Source of the DNA: CAZEQJ01 sp964514385
GTDB lineage: Bacteria; Bacteroidota; Bacteroidia; Cytophagales; Cyclobacteriaceae
Direction: 5' to 3'
DNA length: 64,000 nt
Assembly: GCA_964514385.1 (NCBI GenBank)
Contig: CAZEQJ010000008.1
Location: 62,001-126,000 of the forward strand
Part shown: one piece after another, positions 23,410 through 33,409 of the stretch
Layout of the letters: every line of letters begins with the position of its first letter
Position numbering within the stretch: position 1 is the first letter of the stretch
The notes under the pieces: generated by a model
Told to the model about the DNA's origin: nothing
Databases searched by the model: none
The model's input: the letters and a program-made list of their open reading frames with translations, nothing else
Position numbers and translations under genes: made by a program

Positions 23410-24867
23410 ATGTCTGATAAAACGGATGTTATAGTGATAGGTTCGGGGCTGGGTGGATTAATCGCCGGCAGCCTGCTGAGCAGTGACGGACTACGCGTAA
23501 AAGTGATTGAACAGAATTACCAGCCGGGAGGATGTACCACCTCCTACTGGCGTAAGGGATACATTTTTGAAAGTGGAGCAACCACGGTAGTAGGTCTTGA
23601 TGAAGGTATGCCCCTTCAGTTTGCTGCAAAGAAACTGGGTATTGACATACCTGTAAGAAGGCTGAAGCTACCTATGCAGATACATTTTTCTGATGGCCGG
23701 TTGATGAGCAGGTTCAATGACATAGATGCATGGAAGGAAGAAGTTGCCAAACGTTTCCCGGAAATACCTCGCACTAAATCTGACCGTTTCTGGGATATTG
23801 CCTATCGGCTGAGCCAAAAGATCTGGCAGGTATCCACGAGGCACCGATGGTTTCCTCCTACACGACTGAAGGATTTATGGCAGGTAGTTCAGAATATAAA
23901 AATCAGCGACGCTACACTCATTCCATATGCCTTTCTCAGCGTGGAGCAAATGCTCAGAAAATTTGAGCTGGACAGCTCGCCTGCATTTCGGCAATTTATT
24001 GATGCTCAACTGCTGATTACAGCACAGAATACAGCAGAAAATACTAACTTCCTGTTTGGCTCGGCTGCATTGTGCTACACTAATTTTTCCAACTTTTATG
24101 TTGATGGCGGACTATTACAGCTTGTAAAACCATTTGCGGATTACATTTCCGGTCATAATGGTGAAGTAATTTACCGTGAAAAGGTGGAGCAGATAACGCG
24201 AAGCAATGGTCATTATGTAGTAGATACAGGTAAGGCCGTTCATCAATCCGATTTTATCATTGGAGCGATACCAGGTAATAATATGATGGATATATATCCC
24301 AACAAAAAGTTCAGGCTTATGCCGTCTGAAAATCTTTGGAGTGCCTTTCAGATCGGTATAGGGGTTAAACATCCGGTTCGGAAAGAAGCCATACATCATC
24401 AGGTATTGCTGGATGATATGATTCCGGGGATAGGCTCATCCAGCTATTTTATAAGTACCAGCCATCCGGATGATACCAAAAGGGCTGACGAGCAAGATCA
24501 TAGTGTAATCTCAATTAGCACTCACATTGGTGATCCCGCAAAAAACATGATCGATGAGAAAGCAGCTGCCGCTTACATCCTGAATGACCTTATTCGTCGG
24601 GGATTTATTGATAATGACGAGGCCATTGGCTATTATCACACTTCAGGCCCCCGATCATGGCAAAAATGGACTGGCCGCAAATGGGGGTTTGTGGGCGGAT
24701 ATCCTCAGGATATACGCATTAAGCCATGGCAGATGGGTCATGCTCGCTGGGATGGCTATAAGGCCTATTTATGCGGTGATTCAGTGTATCCGGGTCAGGG
24801 AATCCCGGGGGTGTCACTATCAGGCCTGATCGCTTATGAAAAACTAAAACTCGACTGGTTAAATTAA
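23410..24867 (+). CDS. CrtI/carotenoid-isomerase-like FAD oxidoreductase
   Basis: The 485 residues begin with an FAD-binding dinucleotide fold (VIVIGSGLGGLIAGSLL, then EQNYQPGGCTTSYWRKGY) and end with the family signature CGDSVYPGQGIPGVSLSG. This places it with phytoene desaturases, carotenoid isomerases and retinol saturases. No other carotenoid gene is near, so substrate is open. The epimerase gene follows after 5 bases, suggesting an operon. It is divergent from the pterin genes. Confidence 0.85.
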   Translation: MSDKTDVIVIGSGLGGLIAGSLLSSDGLRVKVIEQNYQPGGCTTSYWRKGYIFESGATTVVGLDEGMPLQFAAKKLGIDIPVRRLKLPMQIHFSDGRLMSRFNDIDAWKEEVAKRFPEIPRTKSDRFWDIAYRLSQKIWQVSTRHRWFPPTRLKDLWQVVQNIKISDATLIPYAFLSVEQMLRKFELDSSPAFRQFIDAQLLITAQNTAENTNFLFGSAALCYTNFSNFYVDGGLLQLVKPFADYISGHNGEVIYREKVEQITRSNGHYVVDTGKAVHQSDFIIGAIPGNNMMDIYPNKKFRLMPSENLWSAFQIGIGVKHPVRKEAIHHQVLLDDMIPGIGSSSYFISTSHPDDTKRADEQDHSVISISTHIGDPAKNMIDEKAAAAYILNDLIRRGFIDNDEAIGYYHTSGPRSWQKWTGRKWGFVGGYPQDIRIKPWQMGHARWDGYKAYLCGDSVYPGQGIPGVSLSGLIAYEKLKLDWLN

Positions 24868-24872
24868 CGATA

Positions 24873-25796
24873 ATGAAAATATTGATTACCGGTGGTGCCG
24901 GATATATCGGGACGCAGCTGGCGTTAAGGCTTATAGAGGATGATAATGTCTCTCAGGTAAAGATATATGATAACCTGTCCAGAGGGAATTTTGGTTTGTT
25001 TTGCGGTGTAGGACGACTGCAGCAGCATAATAAAATCAAGTTGGTCAAAGGGGACCTTCTGGATAGAAAATCACTGGCAATGGCACTTTATGACATAGAA
25101 GTAGTCATCCATTTGGCTGCCCAGGAAGAAAATCCGGATCATGATGATGACCACTGGTTTGAATTAGTCAACGATCAGGGTACCCGGGTGCTGATGGAAG
25201 AGATCAGTGAAACTAAAAACATTCGGAAAATGATTTTTTTAAGTTCCACAGCTGTGTATGGGAGTGGTGACATTAAATTCAATGAAGGCAGCCTTACAAA
25301 ACCAGATTCCGGCTTTGGGCGGACTAAGCTGGCAGCTGAGAAGCATGTTGAGGAATCTGATGTAACGCAGAAATATATTTTTCGCGCTGCCGAGGTATAT
25401 GGTTACAGCCCGGCTATGCGCCTGGATGCCGAAGTCAACAGATTGATTTTTGAGGCCAATTATTCCCGTTGTGTTCACATTCAGGGAAGCGGACGTGAAT
25501 CCGTGTCGATAACCCACATCGATGATCTTACCCATGTGCTGCAACACGCTGTTTTACACGACCGCATACCACCTGGCACCTACAATGTAGTTTCCAGAAA
25601 TATTTTAATGAGGGATATGATAGAAAGTCTCAGGGAAGTTTACCCCGATCTGGAGCATTTATATGTCGATCAGCATAAAACAAGGGTCAGTCGTGTGGTT
25701 AGCTCCACAAGCAAACTCGACCGGTTCGTCACAACAGAATCTTCTGTTTTATTAGCTGACGAACTGGCCGAGTTTAAAGAAAAGTTTACCTTTTAG
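24873..25796 (+). CDS. NAD-dependent epimerase/dehydratase family protein
   Basis: The 307-residue extended SDR has the NAD loop TGGAGYIGTQLALRL, the acidic residue in KIYDNLSRG and the LSSTAVYGSG active-site Ser/Thr. The Y-x-x-x-K position reads F-G-R-T-K (residues 148-152), so the catalytic Tyr is Phe. Family members change nucleotide-sugars or act as atypical dehydrogenases and chaperones. It follows the CrtI-like gene and converges with bcp with a four-base overlap. Confidence 0.85.
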   Translation: MKILITGGAGYIGTQLALRLIEDDNVSQVKIYDNLSRGNFGLFCGVGRLQQHNKIKLVKGDLLDRKSLAMALYDIEVVIHLAAQEENPDHDDDHWFELVNDQGTRVLMEEISETKNIRKMIFLSSTAVYGSGDIKFNEGSLTKPDSGFGRTKLAAEKHVEESDVTQKYIFRAAEVYGYSPAMRLDAEVNRLIFEANYSRCVHIQGSGRESVSITHIDDLTHVLQHAVLHDRIPPGTYNVVSRNILMRDMIESLREVYPDLEHLYVDQHKTRVSRVVSSTSKLDRFVTTESSVLLADELAEFKEKFTF

Positions 25797-26242
25797 GCCA
25801 GGATTTGTGCCGTGTGATCCTTCGTTTTTACTTTTTCGATCACATTTTCGATCACCCCATCTTCATTGATGACAAAGGTAGTTCGAACGGTGCCCATATA
25901 GGTTTTGCCGTACATTTGCTTTTCACCCCAGGTGCCGTATAAATTATGTATTTCTTTATCGGTGTCTGCAAGTAAAGTGAATGGGAGATTTTGTTTTTCT
26001 ATAAATTTCTGGTGTGATTTTTCAGTGTCTGTCGACACTCCGATCACCACATACCCTTGCGATGTCAGGTCTGCATAGTTATCTCTTAGGTTGCAAGCCT
26101 GTGCGGTACAACCCGGGGTATTATCTTTTGGATAAAAATAGAGGATCACTTTTTTTCCACTAAAATCTGACAATTTTACCTCATTGCCATCCTGATCTTT
26201 CCCTGTAAATTCTGGTGCTTTATCTCCTGCTTTTAGTTTCAT
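25793..26242 (-). CDS. bcp: Thiol peroxidase, Bcp-type peroxiredoxin
   Basis: The 149-residue peroxiredoxin reduces hydrogen peroxide and organic peroxides. The motif KDNTPGCTAQACNLRDNY holds the peroxidatic Cys and, five residues later, the resolving Cys typical of the Bcp/PrxQ group. VRTTFVINEDGVI is the usual C-terminal strand. It overlaps the M23 peptidase gene upstream by four bases. Confidence 0.96.
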   Translation of the reverse strand: MKLKAGDKAPEFTGKDQDGNEVKLSDFSGKKVILYFYPKDNTPGCTAQACNLRDNYADLTSQGYVVIGVSTDTEKSHQKFIEKQNLPFTLLADTDKEIHNLYGTWGEKQMYGKTYMGTVRTTFVINEDGVIENVIEKVKTKDHTAQILA

Positions 26243-28065
26243 GGTATTATTTTTTTGAATACGGTTGAATTATTGGCATTATCAGTTACCTGTAAGATAA
26301 ACTCTCCCTTATCTGGAATGTTTTTGTCACCATCAACACGATAAAGGCGTTTGTATTTTGGATCATATCCCAAAAGAATCCACCGCCCGTTCATTGTTGC
26401 GTAATATTCTTTTATTCCTGACAGGTCATCATCTATCCGAATGTCGACCTGACCGTCGCTCCATCTCCGGAATGTGATTTCCGGACTCGTTTCGTCCCTG
26501 AGGAAGGCCAGCTCCGTTGTTTGACTGATTAATGTAGAATACCATCCGTTTTCTTTTTTTGCTCCAATGAACGAAGGAAACCGACCACTCACATCATAAA
26601 GGCTGTACTTCATGTCTTGGATAGTATCACGAAGTGACACCATGAACGACCCTCTTCCGGTAAAACCATCCCCATACGGATTTTGAATGATCAGCTTGTG
26701 ATCCCGGTTTACCACAGAAAGATAAGTGGTATCATAAGCACTGTTTGGATAAGTTTTTACCTGCCATCCATCACCCGAAAAGCTTCCATACTCACCGGGA
26801 AGTATCATTAGGTTATAACCTGCGTGTAATGTGTCACCTCCGGATATTAACTCGTGTGCCAGTCCAAGTCGCATATCCCATTGAAAAATGTTCTGATCAC
26901 TCAGTATATAGACAGGCTTTACTGGATATTGGTGATTGCCGACTCTCACCACCGCTTTATCCCCGGAGCCGGCAAAAAAGAGATAATTTTCATGTAATAC
27001 CGGTGACTGAAGCGGCTCTACTGCCCCGGGTTTTCCTCTAAGAACCAGATGTATTTTCCGGCTGTTACCATAACTGTCAGTAAGTACAATATCAAGTGTA
27101 TGCAGGCTATTGTCTGTAATGTTGATATATCCGTTATTAATTGTGTGCTCAATGAAGTCATATGTTGACCCATCCGGGCGATAGAGCCTCATATAGCGAC
27201 GGTAATTCCGGTTGTTGGTATATAAATGTATTTCACGTGACTTGGTGAAGTCGAGACGCTTGATGTCATGCCGGTAGATCAGGTTTCCATCAAACGTCAT
27301 CTCGACACAGGGATAGCCGTTTCTGTTTGTTACCCCATTCAACCGGTCAAAGGAAGAGAGCTCTACTCCCAATGAGCCATATGCGTCAATGGTATCTGCG
27401 GTGTAATCCGGGCCGTTTTCCCGAAGCGAAATGCTATTCCAGGCCATATCACCTTCAATATGACCTTGTTTAGATTTGACACTAAAAGCTACTGCAACGG
27501 CGCGTGGAGGTATATTATCACGAACCTCATCAAAAGAAAATGTGAGTGGATTCAATGGGCGGTGGTATGCGTCCCGGATTTCAAAATGCAAATGAGGTCC
27601 GGATGAAGAACCTGAATTACCAGACCAGCCCAGCAATTCTCCTTTTTCAAACCTGAATGTGTTTTCCCCTGGTGATACATCAATTTCAAAATTTCGCTGT
27701 TCATATTGCTTAACTAGCATATACTGCTGAAGGGGCTCCACAAAGCGCTCAAGATGACCATACACTGAAATATTTCCATCGTCATGCTGGAGGTAAAGTG
27801 CGTTGCCATATCCTCCGCCACTGATATTGATCCTGGAAATATATCCTGATGACGTAGCCCGAACTTCATATCCTGTCCGCCCACCGGTTTTAATGTCAAT
27901 ACCGGCATGAAAATGAGTGCTCCGCAATTCACCCATGGTGCCCGTAAGGAAGTTGGGCTGGCCGGGCCTTATGGGAAATTCATACCGGTCATAAGGCTGA
28001 GCCTGCAACTGGGACATCAAGAACAGAATAATTAGGGTAATCAGGTTATTTAACTTCAAAATCAA
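26239..28065 (-). CDS. Secreted M23 (LytM) metallopeptidase
   Basis: The 608-residue protein has a signal peptide (ending LQAQP), then an N-terminal LytM domain. HFHAGIDIKTGG holds the H-x-x-x-D zinc ligands and GPHLHFEIRD the H-x-H pair. The remaining 400 residues are beta-rich and look like Ig or sandwich domains. It probably cuts peptidoglycan peptides in the periplasm. It overlaps bcp by four bases and the FAH-family gene by 20, so all three are likely one transcript. Confidence 0.88.
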   Translation of the reverse strand: MILKLNNLITLIILFLMSQLQAQPYDRYEFPIRPGQPNFLTGTMGELRSTHFHAGIDIKTGGRTGYEVRATSSGYISRINISGGGYGNALYLQHDDGNISVYGHLERFVEPLQQYMLVKQYEQRNFEIDVSPGENTFRFEKGELLGWSGNSGSSSGPHLHFEIRDAYHRPLNPLTFSFDEVRDNIPPRAVAVAFSVKSKQGHIEGDMAWNSISLRENGPDYTADTIDAYGSLGVELSSFDRLNGVTNRNGYPCVEMTFDGNLIYRHDIKRLDFTKSREIHLYTNNRNYRRYMRLYRPDGSTYDFIEHTINNGYINITDNSLHTLDIVLTDSYGNSRKIHLVLRGKPGAVEPLQSPVLHENYLFFAGSGDKAVVRVGNHQYPVKPVYILSDQNIFQWDMRLGLAHELISGGDTLHAGYNLMILPGEYGSFSGDGWQVKTYPNSAYDTTYLSVVNRDHKLIIQNPYGDGFTGRGSFMVSLRDTIQDMKYSLYDVSGRFPSFIGAKKENGWYSTLISQTTELAFLRDETSPEITFRRWSDGQVDIRIDDDLSGIKEYYATMNGRWILLGYDPKYKRLYRVDGDKNIPDKGEFILQVTDNANNSTVFKKIIP

Positions 28066-28657
28066 ACATTAACTGGTCATCTATAAATCCTTTCAGGGTA
28101 TCACCCGGATGTACTGGTCCTACACCGGCAGGGGTTCCTGTAAAAATAAGGTCACCCGGCTTGAGTGTAAAATATTTTGATAAAAAGGCAATGATCTCAT
28201 CAAAAGAAAACAGCATCAGCGAGGTATCACCTTCCTGTCGAACCTCATCGTTCACTTCCAGTGAAAATTTCAGTTTATCAATATTATACAGCTGTCGTGA
28301 AACAAACTCTGAAATGGGGGCAGAACCATTGAACCCTTTGGCAAGATCCCAGGGAAGACCTTTTTCCTTCAATCGGCTCTGAACATCCCGGGCAGTGAAA
28401 TCTACCCCAAGTGCAATTTCATCATAATACTGCTCTGCAAAATCAACATCAATCTGTTTGCCCTGCTTTTTGATCCTGATAACGATTTCTACCTCGTGAT
28501 GTATATCATTAGAAATATGGTCCGGGTAGAAAAAGGGCTCGTTATTTTTAATTATGGCGGTGTCAGGCTTGGTGAAGATTACCGGTTCGTCGGGCTTTTC
28601 ATTTTCAAGTTCCCTGATATGGGCTGCATAATTGCGCCCTACAGCAAATATTCTCAT
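28046..28657 (-). CDS. Fumarylacetoacetate hydrolase family protein
   Basis: The 203-residue single domain has GRNYAAHIRELENEKPDEPV at the start, HHEVEIVIRI with the metal-binding Glu residues, ALGVDFTARDVQ and GDLIFTGTPAGVGPV. This matches the YcgM/FAHD1 group, whose members hydrolyse acylpyruvates or decarboxylate oxaloacetate. Substrate cannot be told from sequence. It overlaps the M23 peptidase gene. Confidence 0.92.
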   Translation of the reverse strand: MRIFAVGRNYAAHIRELENEKPDEPVIFTKPDTAIIKNNEPFFYPDHISNDIHHEVEIVIRIKKQGKQIDVDFAEQYYDEIALGVDFTARDVQSRLKEKGLPWDLAKGFNGSAPISEFVSRQLYNIDKLKFSLEVNDEVRQEGDTSLMLFSFDEIIAFLSKYFTLKPGDLIFTGTPAGVGPVHPGDTLKGFIDDQLMFDFEVK

Positions 28658-28662
28658 CTTTT

Positions 28663-29391
28663 TTATAGCAATTCTACTGTTAAAAAATCCAACAGCGTGG
28701 TATCTATTTCATAAAATAAACGCCAATTTCTGTTTTCTGTTCCGTTTGCCTCACCGTCAAACCGACTAAACCTATTGGTCGTACTCATGATTCCGGGGGG
28801 AAACGAATCGGCAACAGCTACAAATTTAATACTGCTTTCGTCGACTCCAAGGCTTACCAACCGGAATGATCTTGTTATGCCTTGTTCATCTGATATATTC
28901 CCATCTCTGCTTCTGGCAAGCAGAAAAGTTCCACGCTCAATTACACCCTCTGTCTTATCTATCTGAGCCAGTATACTCACCGTGTCATTTACTGTCCTGA
29001 ATCCGTAGCTTTCAAATAGTGTACCCATAAAAGCTCCCTCATCGCTGTTTAGCCGGGTGATATATTCTTTTTCAAAACTGTTGCCGTTGATATTGAATAC
29101 AGCATACAGCCACTGCTCATCTAATGCCAATGCGAGCATTTCACTGGTACAATGCAGGGAGGTTTCGTCATAGAGATAGTTCCAGAGAGTATCACCATCC
29201 TCATTTCTTTTACATAAAGCACAGTTGATATCACCATTTTCAGAAATGATATTATATGCCGTGTAAGTATTGTTATTGGCATCGGTGATTTCCTTATTCA
29301 GGGCCAGTAGCGGCGTGTCATTTTCAATTATACCATCTTCGCATTGGATAAATAAAAAAAACAGCGTGCAGCACAGAATTAATCTGGACAT
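28663..29391 (-). CDS. Putative lipoprotein of unknown function
   Basis: The 242 residues start with a lipoprotein signal (LFFLFIQC, Cys near 17). The body resembles a short beta-propeller type: NGDINCALCKRNEDGDTLWN, then AYNIISEN, FLLARSRDGNI. No catalytic motif is visible. It ends five bases before the FAH-family gene and so probably heads that operon. Four to five Cys residues in the mature part are unusual for a periplasmic protein of this size. Confidence 0.68.
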   Translation of the reverse strand: MSRLILCCTLFFLFIQCEDGIIENDTPLLALNKEITDANNNTYTAYNIISENGDINCALCKRNEDGDTLWNYLYDETSLHCTSEMLALALDEQWLYAVFNINGNSFEKEYITRLNSDEGAFMGTLFESYGFRTVNDTVSILAQIDKTEGVIERGTFLLARSRDGNISDEQGITRSFRLVSLGVDESSIKFVAVADSFPPGIMSTTNRFSRFDGEANGTENRNWRLFYEIDTTLLDFLTVELL

Positions 29392-29417
29392 TGTCTTCGT
29401 TGTTTTAATTCATTCGT

Positions 29418-29425
29418 TAGTTTTG
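29418..29425 (+). promoter_or_regulatory. Candidate -7 box of the GH15 gene
   Basis: TAGTTTTG matches TAnnTTTG, 22 bases before the ATG. TTG triplets occur upstream, but at 15 or 24 bases, outside the usual spacing. Confidence 0.4.
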
Positions 29426-29446
29426 ACCACTTATACATAGTACATT

Positions 29447-31228
29447 ATGCGACATACATACGAATCCGGCATTATAGGTAATTGTGGTTTCATCGCTCAC
29501 ATTGGTAAAGATACAAATGTAAACTGGATGTGCTGGCCACGGTTTGATTCAAGTTTCATTTTTGGTTCATTGTTGGATGATGAGAAAGGAGGGGAGTTCT
29601 CCGTCAGACCCGTAAATGGCAGAACTTTTGAATCAGATCAACATTATATTGAGAATACTAATGTACTGGTGACAGAGGTGCAATCCTCAGAAGGTAGTTA
29701 TAAAATCACTGATTTTGCCCCACGATTTTATTTATATGAGCGTTACTATCGTCCTCTGATGCTGATACGTAAGGTTGAGCCCATATCCGGAACACCAAAA
29801 GTTAAGGCCATCGTAAAGCCAAGAGGTGATTATGGTCTTCTCGAGCCTACTACCGTGCAGGGCAGCAATCATATTAAATTTCTGGGGCTGGGCGATGAGA
29901 TACGTTTAACGACCAACATTTCGCTTACATATGTTATCGATGAGCTTCCGTTTGTTTTGAATGAACCCAAATACCTGGTGCTAACCTATGGCGCGCCACT
30001 AGAGGCACCGCTTGTGAGCACCTCGGAAGCTTTTCTGGAAAACACAATCAATTACTGGCGACGCTGGGTAAAGACCACCAGTATCAGTCATTTCCATCAG
30101 GAAGCCGTGATTCGCTCTGCACTTGCATTGAAAATTCATCAGTATGAGGATACAGGTGCCATTATAGCAGCAAGCACAACCAGCCTGCCTGAATCACCCG
30201 GTAGTGGCCGTAACTGGGATTACCGCTATTGCTGGCTGCGTGATACGTATTATACATTAAATGCATTTAATAATATCGGCCACTTTGAAGAAGTTGAAGC
30301 CTATTTTCATTACATCGCCAATATTTCATTTAAAAATGAAAACAGGTATCAGCCCTTATACACTTTGTCGGGAATTAAGGACATTACAGAAAAAATTGTT
30401 GACCTGAAGGGGTATAAGGGTAATGGACCTGTAAGGGTAGGTAATCAGGCATATGAACATATTCAGAACGACGTATATGGTCAGATACTCGTGGCGTTGC
30501 TTCCGTTATTTATTGACAGACGATTTACCTATACAGAACGGGCAGACGCTGAGAACCTGATTTTTACTTTATTAGATAAGATAGAAATGACGATGGATGA
30601 GCCCGATGCAGGCCTTTGGGAATTTCGGGATTTTGCCCAGTATCACTGCTACACCTTCCTGTTTCACTGGGCCGGATCGAGCGCAGCAATGAATATTGCC
30701 CGGTTTCTGAAAAACGAAAAAATGTTTGAAAAGGCAGCTTCCCTGAAGGCAGAGTCAACCAAGATGATTGAAAAATGCTATGATGAGGAGCGTGGCGTAT
30801 ATACTCAGGCGATTGGTACCAAAAATCTTGATGCAAGCACCCTGCAGCTTATTATGATGAATTATCTCGATCCTGCATCTGAGCGAGCCAGAAAGCACCT
30901 GGAGGTACTGGAAACGGAGCTGAAGGATGAGAACGGCCTTTTCTACCGGTATAAGCATCAGGATGATTTTGGTAAACCGGAGTCTACCTTCTTGATCTGT
31001 GCTTTCTGGTATATCGAGGCGCTTGCTATGGTGGGCAGACTGAAAGATGCAGTTCATTATTTCAATAACCTTACGGAATACTGCAACCACGTTGGATTGT
31101 TAAGTGAAGATATTGACGCCAGCACCGGCAGCCAGTGGGGTAATTTTCCACAGGCATACAGTCACGTAGGATTGCTCAATGCAGCCTACCGGATTTCAAA
31201 AAAACTGGATCGCCCCAGCTTTCTTTAG
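29447..31228 (+). CDS. Glycoside hydrolase family 15 protein, possible trehalase
   Basis: The 593 residues form the cytosolic GH15 type found in bacteria and mycobacteria. An N-terminal beta-sandwich (IIGNCGFIAHIGKDTNVNWM) leads to an (alpha/alpha)6 barrel with the catalytic-acid region GRNWDYRYCWLRDTYYTL at about residue 254. The C-terminal GLLSEDIDASTGSQWGNFPQ includes the base region. No signal peptide is seen. GH15 enzymes act as glucoamylases or trehalases. The gene is tail-to-tail with an OtsA-OtsB fusion, so trehalose breakdown is a good guess, not proven. Confidence 0.9.
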   Translation: MRHTYESGIIGNCGFIAHIGKDTNVNWMCWPRFDSSFIFGSLLDDEKGGEFSVRPVNGRTFESDQHYIENTNVLVTEVQSSEGSYKITDFAPRFYLYERYYRPLMLIRKVEPISGTPKVKAIVKPRGDYGLLEPTTVQGSNHIKFLGLGDEIRLTTNISLTYVIDELPFVLNEPKYLVLTYGAPLEAPLVSTSEAFLENTINYWRRWVKTTSISHFHQEAVIRSALALKIHQYEDTGAIIAASTTSLPESPGSGRNWDYRYCWLRDTYYTLNAFNNIGHFEEVEAYFHYIANISFKNENRYQPLYTLSGIKDITEKIVDLKGYKGNGPVRVGNQAYEHIQNDVYGQILVALLPLFIDRRFTYTERADAENLIFTLLDKIEMTMDEPDAGLWEFRDFAQYHCYTFLFHWAGSSAAMNIARFLKNEKMFEKAASLKAESTKMIEKCYDEERGVYTQAIGTKNLDASTLQLIMMNYLDPASERARKHLEVLETELKDENGLFYRYKHQDDFGKPESTFLICAFWYIEALAMVGRLKDAVHYFNNLTEYCNHVGLLSEDIDASTGSQWGNFPQAYSHVGLLNAAYRISKKLDRPSFL

Positions 31229-31230
31229 GC

Positions 31231-33402
31231 TTATTTTATCAGCTTTTTTAGTAGGGTGCGTACTTCATTGTAGTCATTGAGGAAGTAGCTTGCCGCGGAA
31301 GCGCGTGCGCCAACCTTAATGGTATAGGCGTTTTCCGGCATGTTTATAAAGGTATCCTCGTCCGTGACATCGTCACCAATAGCCAGTATAAAGTCCGATG
31401 GGTAATCATTGAGCCACTGGACAGCACTTTTGCCTTTGTTGACTTCACGGCTTTTGATCTCTACCACCATATCCCCTTCAAGCACCTGGAGATCACTGTT
31501 GCTGCTGATATATTTCAGGTGACTGCTTAGCTCCCTTGTGCGTAATTCGCCCAGACCGGTCTCCACTTTTCGGTAATGCCAGACCAGAGAATGATCTTTT
31601 TCCTCGATGAATGATGCCGGCGTGCGGTCGACGTACATCTCCAGTATAGGTTTGATCTGATTTTTCCAGGTATGATCACGCAGGTTGCATTGCCAGTCTT
31701 CGCCATATTTTTTCACCCATACGCCATGTTCGCAGATGAAATCAAGCGGAATATGGGACAACCAGCCCTCGATGGTGCTTTTGGACCGCCCAGTTACGAT
31801 TACTACCCTGTTTTTATCATCACTCAGCAACTTTTTCAGGAGGCTTATGAGCTTGGTGTCCGGTCGGCTTTGCTCAGGGTTGGCATTGAAACCTACCAGT
31901 GTCCCGTCGTAATCAAGAAATATAAGCCGCTGCCGGGCCTCTCTGTAGTCAGACTTAATTTTTTCGAGTGTCTCCTCATCGATCACCCGGGTATTGTTGC
32001 TTCGCTGTTCCTCCTTGACTGTCTTCAGGGTATCCATAAACAGGTTTACCCAATGATGGATATTATAGCGTCGCAGTGATTTCTGCATAATGTCCATATG
32101 CTGTATCTGTTCATCAACCGGCATTGTCAATGCACGGTGGAGTGCCTGAATAATCTGGTTGATATCTGTAGGATTAATCAGTATTGCATCTGATAGCTCT
32201 TTGGATGATCCGGCCATTTCACTCAGTATCAATACCCCTTTTTTATCCAGCTTACTGGCAATGTATTCCTTACACACGAGGTTCATGCCATCGCGAAGTG
32301 GCGTAACAAGAGCTACGTCTGCTATACGGTAAAATGCGGATAGGGATTCCAGAGGGAAGGAGCGGTAGAAATAACGGACAGGTATCCAGTTGACGGTACC
32401 ATATTTACCATTGATCCGGCCAATCAGCAGGTCAATGTCTTCCTTGAGATGCTTGTACATCTCCACCTGATCACGGGAAGGTACCACCACCATAAAAAGC
32501 GTAACCTTCTCCAGGTATTCCGGATATTGCTCAAAAAACTCCTCAAAAGCCTTCAGTCTAACGGGTATACCTTTGGAGTAATCCAGCCGGTCAATCGAAA
32601 GAATCATCTTTCGGTTGCCGAGCGATGTTCTGTATTTTACCTCCTTTTCCAGCGTTTCAGGTGCTGCTGCGCTTGATGCATATTTATCATAGTCAATACC
32701 CATGGGAAATGACTCCACACGTACCCTGCGTTTTTCCGACTCGACGTATCCCTGAGAATTGGGTATGCCTACCAGCCTGTTGACCGAACTCAGGAAGTGA
32801 CGCATATCATCATAGGTGTGAAAGCCGATAAGGTCGGATCCAAGCATGCCTTTCAGAATTTCCCTGCGCCATGGTATCGTTCTGAATACCTCGTAAGAAG
32901 GGAAGGGGATATGCTGAAAAAATCCAATGGTAGCTTCGGGAAGTTTTTCCCTTATCATCTGTGGCAGTAGCAATAGCTGATAGTCATGTATCCAGAAGAT
33001 ATCATCCTTTTCTGCTACCTTCATGATTTCATTACAGAATTTCTGATTCACCTTGATATAGGCTTCCCATAAATCCTGCTCGTATACCACATACTGCATG
33101 AAGTAATGAAAATTGGGCCACAGTGTTTCATTACTAAACCCTTCATAATAGTCCCTGATCTCATTTTTGGTGAGAAAAACAGGGAGCATATTATCTTTTT
33201 TCAATTCCTGGGTAATCTTCTTCTTTTCCTTGTCACTGTTGACGACCATTCCGGACCATCCGACCCATATGTTGTCTCCTTGTTTGTAAATTGATCCCAG
33301 GCCTGTGGCAAGACCTCCTTCGGAAGGTTTGAAATGCAGTTTTTTGTCTATTTTCTGCGTTTTTACAGGTAGACGATTGGAAACGATTATTGTCTTTGCC
33401 AT
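31231..33402 (-). CDS. otsAB: Bifunctional trehalose-6-phosphate synthase/phosphatase
   Basis: The 723 residues fuse two enzymes. The N-terminal GT20 synthase (residues 1-465) shows IIVSNRLPVK, GGLATGLGSIY and WIHDYQLLLLPQMIRE, with the donor-site region REYIASK replaced by LVCKEYIASK. The C-terminal HAD phosphatase shows FLDYDGTLVGF, VTGRSKSTIEGW and GDDVTDEDTF. Together they make trehalose from UDP-glucose and glucose-6-phosphate. Both active sites look intact. It ends two bases from the convergent GH15 gene. Confidence 0.96.
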   Translation of the reverse strand: MAKTIIVSNRLPVKTQKIDKKLHFKPSEGGLATGLGSIYKQGDNIWVGWSGMVVNSDKEKKKITQELKKDNMLPVFLTKNEIRDYYEGFSNETLWPNFHYFMQYVVYEQDLWEAYIKVNQKFCNEIMKVAEKDDIFWIHDYQLLLLPQMIREKLPEATIGFFQHIPFPSYEVFRTIPWRREILKGMLGSDLIGFHTYDDMRHFLSSVNRLVGIPNSQGYVESEKRRVRVESFPMGIDYDKYASSAAAPETLEKEVKYRTSLGNRKMILSIDRLDYSKGIPVRLKAFEEFFEQYPEYLEKVTLFMVVVPSRDQVEMYKHLKEDIDLLIGRINGKYGTVNWIPVRYFYRSFPLESLSAFYRIADVALVTPLRDGMNLVCKEYIASKLDKKGVLILSEMAGSSKELSDAILINPTDINQIIQALHRALTMPVDEQIQHMDIMQKSLRRYNIHHWVNLFMDTLKTVKEEQRSNNTRVIDEETLEKIKSDYREARQRLIFLDYDGTLVGFNANPEQSRPDTKLISLLKKLLSDDKNRVVIVTGRSKSTIEGWLSHIPLDFICEHGVWVKKYGEDWQCNLRDHTWKNQIKPILEMYVDRTPASFIEEKDHSLVWHYRKVETGLGELRTRELSSHLKYISSNSDLQVLEGDMVVEIKSREVNKGKSAVQWLNDYPSDFILAIGDDVTDEDTFINMPENAYTIKVGARASAASYFLNDYNEVRTLLKKLIK

Positions 33403-33409
33403 GATGGTG

